Below are positions 57,088 to 64,000 of a stretch of 64,000 nt of DNA, piece after piece (within the stretch, counting starts at the first letter, position 1; each line of letters begins with the position of its first letter). The stretch is taken from assembly GCA_021234155.1 (NCBI GenBank), contig JAJEKV010000040.1, positions 2,581,799 through 2,645,798 on the forward strand, in the 5' to 3' direction. The stretch is from Isoetes taiwanensis (lineage: Eukaryota > Streptophyta > Lycopodiopsida > Isoetales > Isoetaceae). Under the pieces are notes generated by a model. That model was not told the origin of the DNA. It saw only the letters and a list, made by a program, of their open reading frames with translations, and ran no database searches. The translations under genes and the position numbers were made by a program.

Positions 57088-57117
57088 CTAGTATACGTGT
57101 GCCCGGCGTTGCCGGGC
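57088..57117 (-). mobile_element. Helitron 3' terminus
   Basis: On the minus strand: a perfect 7-bp stem with a 3-base loop (GCCCGGC AAC GCCGGGC, 57117-57101), nine bases, then CTAG (57091-57088) followed by T. Hairpin, short spacer and CTRR before a T is the Helitron 3' signature. The body would extend to higher coordinates. Its 5' TC end was not located and no RepHel gene is visible, so a non-autonomous copy. Confidence 0.6.
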
Positions 57118-59005
57118 TAACGTCTTGCGATATATTTTTATTTGGCATTTAATGTCCAATTGAATCAGTAATGCTTGAGCTTGAAGCTTTTGGTAATTGA
57201 ACCAGTAATGCTAGAGCTTGATCATATAAGAACTCAGAAAGTGGAGAAATCAGAAAATGGAAAACATGTAGCCTAAGCAATGGGTGAGCTTACATGTAAC
57301 CAGCTCCAAAACTGTACAATTATTTCGAATGATGACCATATAAATATTGCATAGACCTCATAATGGAACGATATATCTCCTTGCGGTAATCAAAAAATTA
57401 GCTGAGCTTAAACAGCAAAGTGTGACAAATTTGCCCATGTACTCATACTTCCTTAAGACTCAAGCCAGAAGGTTTGAGTAGTCTCCCCCGGTCGAGGTCG
57501 ACGTGGCATATATTTCAGCCTTGATTTGCATGTTGAATGGTCTAGATCTGTGCCATGTCAAGGGCTGTAAAATGAAGGTGTCTCAAAGGTTTGTTTGAGG
57601 TCAGGCCACAATCTAGCGCGTTCTCGTGAAGACCTTCAGAACCTGGACAAGATTTAATTTATATATCAGCATTTTTTATTAGGATTTTTTATTTTGAGCG
57701 CTCAAGTTTTGTGGACTTGATTTTCTTGTTTTGAGCGCTCAGGTTTTGTGGGACTCTGATTTTCTTATTTCATTTGTCCATCGCCTCATATTTGCATTGT
57801 AGCATTCGTTTGTGCTTAGATCGGCTCAGACTGGTTCTACGTTCGGGTTTTCATGGATATGAAGCGAGTCTATGGATGAGGTAGACCTTGCACGAAACTT
57901 TCAGGTCTACAGTTCCATGGGAAGCCACCTTAAGGATGATGATAATGACATGCAACTTTATTTTGCTGATCTAGAATAAGTTCCCTATTCTACGAGCTGA
58001 TGATCTATTTCCAACGGAGAAGTGAAAAAATGGGACGCTCCAAATATGCACCTATTTTCTCGAATTTTTTATCATTACCTCCCCTTTTCTTTTTCAGTTT
58101 GAACTTGTTTCTTGATTGAAACAAGGGAGAAACCTCACTTTCAATTGAATATGACCCTAGATTTCTCTGAATTGCTTGCTAGCCTTGTAGAGGCTAGCAA
58201 TCCACATGAATCCAGATCTTGAGAGCTTTGGATGGATTACTAAAATCTTTACAATTCTGAAGCATAATAACAAATTGACATGTGGTTTTCTAATGTGATC
58301 ATCTTCCCAATACTGGCATTCTCTCATCAAGCAATTCTTTCCTTGAAAGCTTTTTCATCCCGAATATACTGTTTTAGTGCCAAGTAATGAAAATTTTTAG
58401 ATAGAAATTGTGGAAACTTGGCTGAGGATTTTGTGGGATTTAGGATCTCTGGGGCTACAGGTGTTTTTCATGTATTCTATAACTAGACACACACTAAGAT
58501 CACTGTCAAGTTATATTCAAAAATTGAACTTGGAGAAGTTGAGAGCATTTACTGGTAAAGAATTGCAATTTGACACTGAGATTGGTTCTTGATCTCTTGA
58601 TTATAGATAGGTTCTCGACTTTCTCTTTATTTCCAACTCCCAGCTTCTTTTTCAATTTAAATGTGTATTTTGTTGCTATCTATCTATCTAATGGGAAACA
58701 AAAAAAACCAATTAGGCCTAACTTCCTTACACTTCTTCACGAATTTTCTGAATGGGCATCCAAGGATCGTCCTACCCTTCTTGGCCAGTTAAGATTTTTC
58801 CAAGACAATTCAAAAGATTTTCATTTTGTTTGGTAATTTTGCTAACTCGTCAGCAGAGTACCAAATGACTAAAGACATGAATCTAAAACCAAAGGACTTG
58901 TACAATCAAGCTAATAATCATAAGGACATCCCAGCCTTCTCAATGGCATTGAACAATAGCAATTCCAAAAGTTCAAGTTTTGAGTGTTTTATTAGAAAAT
59001 AGGGA
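57118..59005. other. Putative Helitron body and unassigned sequence
   Basis: No coding frame recognised. Short frames at 58410-58836 are unremarkable. Part of this must be the body of the Helitron ending at 57088, but its other end is not defined. Confidence 0.45.
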
Positions 59006-59009
59006 AAAA

Positions 59010-59193
59010 CTACAATATACCCCTAACTTTTTGCAAAATTCACAGTATACCCCTAACTTTCTAAAAATTCACAAAATGCCCCTAAAAATTCACAAAATGC
59101 CCCTAAAAACCTATACGTTAAGGGCATTTCATAAATTTTTAGAAAGTTAGGGGTATATTGTGAATTTTGCAAAAAGTTAGGGGTATATTGTAG
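59010..59193. mobile_element. Small foldback MITE
   Basis: CTACAATATACCCCTAACTT at the left is mirrored by AAGTTAGGGGTATATTGTAG at the right. Each arm of about 85 bases contains the CCCCTAACTTT motif twice, and the centre has AAAATGCCCCTAAAAA repeated. The whole could fold into one hairpin. Flanks are A-rich, so no target duplication can be stated. Confidence 0.75.
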
Positions 59194-59753
59194 AAAATAA
59201 CAATAACTCTCAGGCTCCAGTTGGACAAGAGTAAATAGAAGTCATAAGAGAATTCATAAACACAGAACACAAACCACCTGATAAAGGTAAAACTCTTATG
59301 CAAAAGTGCTAAACTGATGATCTTCATCAAGCTCCTAACACCAACTGAAGATACATAGTTGCAGCCAACTAACATATCCAAACAGCCAAGGAAAAAAAAA
59401 TCTCAAATCTGAAAATATCGACAACTCAAACAATATACCCTCATTGAACTTCCCCAACACTACATCACCAAAAGTTAGTATCATTACGCCACCAATACCA
59501 AGCTCAGCACGTGAAACTTCAACAAGGAGATAAAGGCCCAAAATAGAGAAGAAACCTTAGAAAGCTCATGCCAGTTTCAGGTCTTGGGTGAAAGTCGCAA
59601 GGTTGTTTAAAATAACATGCAAAACTTTAAATAAATTGTAATCAAGAACTTCAATAGCAATTCGATACACGAGATATGCCAAAACTTCAACAAAAGAAAC
59701 AAAGGAGAAAAGGCATCGAGAGTTAACTCCACAACTCAAGCAAACGAAAAGGC
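59194..59753. other. Non-coding stretch, nothing recognised
   Basis: Only short frames. No repeat structure seen. Confidence 0.5.
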
Positions 59754-59767
59754 AAGAGACTAGTCCT

Positions 59768-60944
59768 GGGGTTTTTTTGAAAAGAACATGTTGAAAAATG
59801 TGTTTCTTGGTGCTTAGCGGCTAGGGCGGCCGTGAGAGAAGGGCCGCCCCTCTCTCTCTCCTTCCGGCACTGCCGCATCAAATTAGAAGCTTACTAGGGA
59901 CATTTTCGGAGGCAGGCTTATGGAGGAAATCTTGCAATTTGTCTCATGTTTTTTCCTTGGAGTAGCTTTGTGGCGGATCCTTCCAGGTTTTGCGTTATGC
60001 CACTAACGTGGCTTTTCTTCTCTTTGCTTCCATCGAAGCATAATATTATCTGTTCCGGATTGGAAAGAGCAAATCCGACAGGGGAGGCAGATTCTTTTCC
60101 TTTTATGCAGAGGCACACCGAAATGGCGAATCTTGGCCTATAAGGTGGAGTAGATCTGATGCTAACCTGGTAAGATAAGCTGCTTCTGGTTTTAGCATCG
60201 AAATTCTTAGTTTTGAGGTTTTGTCCTACGAGGCTACTATTTCCTTCTCCTGTACTTTCTTACTAGCAGAAGATTCAGGTTTTCCAAGATTGATCAGAAT
60301 TTTCTTTCAAATCAGAAGGTTTCTTGTGTGATTTTTAGAAGTATTAAGGACAGGGCAGAATACTGTGGTAGAATACTGTATGACAGGGCAGAAAATTTCT
60401 TCAAGTGCTGATACTTGATTTAAATTCCAAAAAAACCTGGTGCTTTCTCAAGTAATTCATGCTTGGATAGCCGCTCAAATACTGATGTTTGAGTGTACAT
60501 TTTGGTACTGATAAGCCAAATTATAGGTTTCCATTCCAAGTACTGATAAGCTTGGAATAGGTTCACTCGATACTGCTATGTCGAGATACTTGGAATTTCA
60601 TGCTATACTGATGCAGTTATACATATATCCAGAGCTCAGCATCGAGCAATACCATATAACTTCCTCCATTTCTTATTACTTTTGGATCTTATGCTGTGAG
60701 TCTTCAGATATTGAAAGATTTTTCGGGAGCCTTCTTTCCTAGCATCATCTTGGCTACTCTGGTTACCATATGGGAGGATTCTATGCGCTTAATTTATATC
60801 AGCTTATAGAGTAGAATAAGTTTGGTGCACATAAAGGACGAAGATGTTGAGATTACTCCTATAGTAATCCTTTATGTGTTTCTAAAACAATGTACTTCTT
60901 ATTTCATATAATAAAAAATTTCTCGTTCTCTCAAAAAAAAAAAA
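59768..60944 (+). mobile_element. Non-autonomous LINE-like retroinsertion with poly(A)
   Basis: About 1.18 kb ending in a run of A (60933-60946) and flanked by AAGAGACTAGTCCT at 59754-59767 and 60945-60958, a 14-bp target duplication. The start is T-rich, then GC-rich with a CTCTCTCTCTCC stretch (59850-59865) like LINE 5' leaders. The end (ATATAATAAAAAATTTCTCG) is like an L1 3' UTR. No ORF1 or ORF2 is visible, so it may be an internally deleted LINE or a retroposed transcript. Confidence 0.75.
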
Positions 60945-60958
60945 AAGAGACTAGTCCT

Positions 60959-61325
60959 TGAGTTAGCAAAGCCAGAAAAAGATAATAAAATGCTAATCAC
61001 ATGCAAGGCATAAAATGTCAACCTTTAGATGCTTAAAAAATAAAAGGAAGGCACATCTATCAGAATGAAATCCAAGTAAAGGTTCACTTCCATAAACACC
61101 AACTCTGATATAGGCAATGTATCCCTGTTTAGCCGATGTAATTGACCATTGAGAAGTAACTTGGGCATAAAATTCTGAAACGTACACACCAATACACCTA
61201 ACTTGGCCAAGGAGCAAACTTGGAATGCAAAAGGAAAGATCTGCTAGACACAACAAGAAATTGACAAATCGATAATTTGAAACCATGTCCAAAGCACAAG
61301 AACCAAGAAGCCACAAATTACAAAC
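60959..61325. other. Non-coding stretch, nothing recognised
   Basis: A minus-strand frame of 107 codons (61316-60993) has no recognisable domain. It is probably chance. Confidence 0.45.
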
Positions 61326-61327
61326 TT

Positions 61328-61428
61328 GATAAAACTTTCAAATAAAACATAAAACAAGACAGATAACAACAAGAAACTACCGATAAAACTTTCAAATAAA
61401 ACAAGACAGATAACAACAAGAAACTACC
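61328..61428. repeat. Tandem duplication of a ~50-bp unit
   Basis: GATAAAACTTTCAAATAAAAC and AAGACAGATAACAACAAGAA occur twice in order. The first copy has an extra ATAAAAC. Confidence 0.85.
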
Positions 61429-61429
61429 G

Positions 61430-61640
61430 ACACCTAGCATTCACTGTTCGGATTTGATTTTGTTGCAAAATGCGGTTAAAGTGAAGCCTTATCTCCTTTT
61501 ATTTATCTAGTACGGAGCAGATGGTGTCGCAGGCTGTCTTCCAGTGGCACCCTCTTGTGCTCACACAATTAGATGAGAAATATTCATTTTGTACTTATTC
61601 TTGTTGATTAATAAACTTTTGTTCATCCTTCAAAAAGAAA
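61430..61640 (+). mobile_element. Possible short retroposon with A-rich tail
   Basis: A roughly 200-bp stretch with a GC-richer centre ends with AATAAACTTTTGTTCATCC and an A-rich tail. ACAAGAAA lies on both sides, but in A-rich context this is weak evidence for a target duplication. Confidence 0.3.
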
Positions 61641-64000
61641 AACAAGAAAAAACTGTTCATATAGGCTCCTCGTAACCTCATTATCATTTGACCATATCAA
61701 TAAGCAAATTAATATGACTTAACTTCTTGCCGAATATCCTTAAAACCTTGAATGCAAAAACGACATCATTTATCAGCAAACTACTTTCATATACCTTTTA
61801 GAGCTCACTTGCTATCCTTATTTTATAAACGTTACTGAACTTTACGGCGCCATGCTATATAAAAATGATTACCGGTTGGGTCTCAAGCCAAATGATTAAA
61901 ACAATGGACAATTTATTCCAGCCTATAATAAGGCATTTCTTATGTCCAATCAGAATCTATGTGGGGTGTAGCATTTGAAGAAGCATCATAAACAGTACGC
62001 AACTACATAGGTCTACAGGATTGTGACAAGAACAAGAATAATAGCAAAATCTGCCTTCCTCAATAGCCCATCCTAAATCTCTTGATATTCATGACTTAAT
62101 TGATCTTATAGTTGGGCTACCGTGGATACCTTGCCTCCATAATGAGTACTGATTCTTAGCAGCAATGTTGAACTAGCTAGGCTTTGCAATCACCATAATA
62201 CATTAGCTTTAAATTGGATTGAAAACAACAGGTGAACTTGATTAAGGAAGTAGAATTTGAACTGCCATTGTTGCTCTTTTATGTCACCAAGAGGAGCTTC
62301 AAATGGGTTGAACTGCAGGTCATCCTCCTGAACCAACAAAGTGAACATCCAAAACACATGAAAAATGACTGAATTATCCGAAAGCTAGGACTATGTGTAC
62401 AAAGTATATGAAGCTGGACTTTATATCCAACATATAAAGGTGCAGGAAACTCAGATTTAATGAATATGAATCTGGGAAACATCAATTAGACAAGAATATG
62501 GTAATATTAAAATTAATTACAAGGCTTGGGGACTAAAACCCAATGGAGATGGACGAAAAAATTGAACACATCAGGATACATCTTATGCTACTAATATTGT
62601 GCTCTAAGGTTTACAAGTAGTTAATCAAATTGCATAGCAGACCATCCCACAGCTGGCATATCACAATCGGAGTAGAATGCAGGCATATAGATGTCAATTT
62701 GGCCCCCAAGGTCTAATAAAAGACTTGCTATCAAGGAATTGAAGGATATTAGAAAAATAAGCTCATAAGAAAATGATCAAATCATATTCAGTCCTGCAAC
62801 ATTCTAGAAAGCCCTAGCCTTGAGATAAACTATATATAGCAAAATTGGAAACATAAAAATACAGGCAGTCACCTGTAACTTAAGGAAAGATTGCCTATAT
62901 AGTTGCACCCGCAAAAGACTAGTCAGTTGGAAACACAATCTGCCTGACAACCAACTCCATAACGAACTCCAGCCAAATTTCTCATATAGTTGTACTCAAA
63001 GACCTATAGTTTCCAATAAATTTAGAGAAGAGTCAAGAATTACAAGAATAGCGATTAAATTGTGTGTTTAGAGGACAGTTTAACTAAGAGAATGAGCTTA
63101 TGGCAAGGCAAAGAACTGTGCGCCAACCTAATTGAGCTGAAGTAACCAACTGATAATGAACCACACAAAAGGCAACTAATAAACAAACAAACAAAAGGGA
63201 AATTTTGGGAATTGTAAGTTAATCAATTTGTCTAGACGTGATTTTGCCTAAAACTTGTTCATCTGCTACTAAAAATTGATGTTCGACTTTGATAAAGGTT
63301 TTGAATAAAACTTGTCCACCTGGTATCAAAACTGCTTTTTGAATCTGCTCTTGCATGTGCCTCAAGGTTAACAGAGTCCGTACACAACATCTAAGCATTA
63401 GAATGTAGGGATACAAGACAACAACTCAGAGGCAGAAAGGGCCATCTGAAAAAGATTGTATGCAGAACACACGAGCCTAGTAGTGTCTATGCAAAACACA
63501 AGAGATTCTTGTCAGGTTACAGGTCGACATAAGATAGTATCAAGACATCGACATAATGGAGTATCAACATGTTGTTTATCTAATGTGAGAATGCCCTAAA
63601 AGTTTTGAGGTCCTTGAATCATAAGATCCAAGATGCATAAGTCAACCTTGGACAGTGTAGTAATAAACATCGCTTTTACGATAACTGATCTGTAGGGACT
63701 ACATACTGCAGTAACTAAGGCATTTATGGCAAATATATTTTGAATTCTATAACATTTCAAAACTGTCTTCTAAATATGAGGATCCTGAATGGAAATCCAG
63801 ATAGAGTAGATCATCAACCATCCGCTGGAGAATACGTGGCCTTGTAACATTATGGGAGATAAAGAATAGAACGTGAAAGACTAACACCTTGACAAGGCCT
63901 ACAATAACCTGAGCTTGTGCACTCCAAAGCACCAAAGTACAGTCAGAAAATATATAAGTAGCTCAGCATGCTAATAGAGTTTCTAGATCCAAACACATCC
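61641..64000. other. Non-coding stretch, nothing recognised
   Basis: AT-rich, only short frames on both strands, no RNA gene, no repeat boundaries recognised. It could be intron or intergenic sequence of a gene outside the window. Confidence 0.5.

Overview
The window looks like nuclear DNA of a land plant with a large, repeat-rich genome. Evidence: PLS-type pentatricopeptide (PPR) pseudogenes, plant L1-type LINEs, a Ty1/copia element with an initiator-Met-like primer site, a Helitron end and MITEs. The PPR style and the low density of intact genes would fit a fern or another non-flowering plant, but I cannot name the species. Only one protein gene looks intact: a 482-residue P-type PPR gene at 53539-54987, similar to what I recall of Arabidopsis At2g30100. 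Nearly everything else is repeats or relics.

Region 1 (1-12955) is a large imperfect palindrome. Two copies of one PPR pseudogene (394-2211 plus; 6220-10723 minus) face outward. Between them are two back-to-back copies of an unusual element (2645-4580 minus; 4625-5785 plus). The second PPR copy is split by a LINE (7347-10084). A third, better preserved copy of the element follows at 11030-12952 plus. Its protein carries an HLHLQ motif and, 52 residues later, YCLKD. These match the HUH and YxxK nicking motifs of Rep-type endonucleases. With no SF1 or SF3 helicase in sight, it fits a Replitron-like HUH transposon better than a Helitron or an integrated virus. I consider it the most interesting system here.

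Region 2 (12955-22477) is mostly non-coding. It has many small local tandem duplications, a LINE 3' end (16985-18030), an AT-rich inverted-repeat element fragment (19245-19969), and a segment (20996-22460) duplicated at 32924-34365.

Region 3 (22478-29630) starts with (TG)n and (AG)n tracts. A 19-bp minisatellite follows, built on ATGCCA-NNNN-GGCTC-MAAC, in two blocks in the same orientation. Between them lies a 2.7-kb foldback element with about 1.33-kb arms. 29635-32923 has no recognised gene.

Region 4 (32924-48690) is a nest: AT-rich element E (from 33600) is split by an L1-type LINE (33705-47490, TSD TTATAAG), which is split by a copia element (39078-44086, TSD TATGA). The LINE endonuclease/LTR junction is duplicated around a stray piece of element E. 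Differences between repeat copies cluster at CAG/CTG sites, so some frameshifts may be base-calling errors.

Region 5 (48690-64000) holds relics of a cationic amino acid transporter, a LINE, a copia RT and a tRNA-type SINE. It also holds a MITE, the intact PPR gene, a Helitron 3' end, a small foldback element and a LINE-derived non-autonomous insertion with a 14-bp target duplication. The last 3 kb has nothing I recognise.
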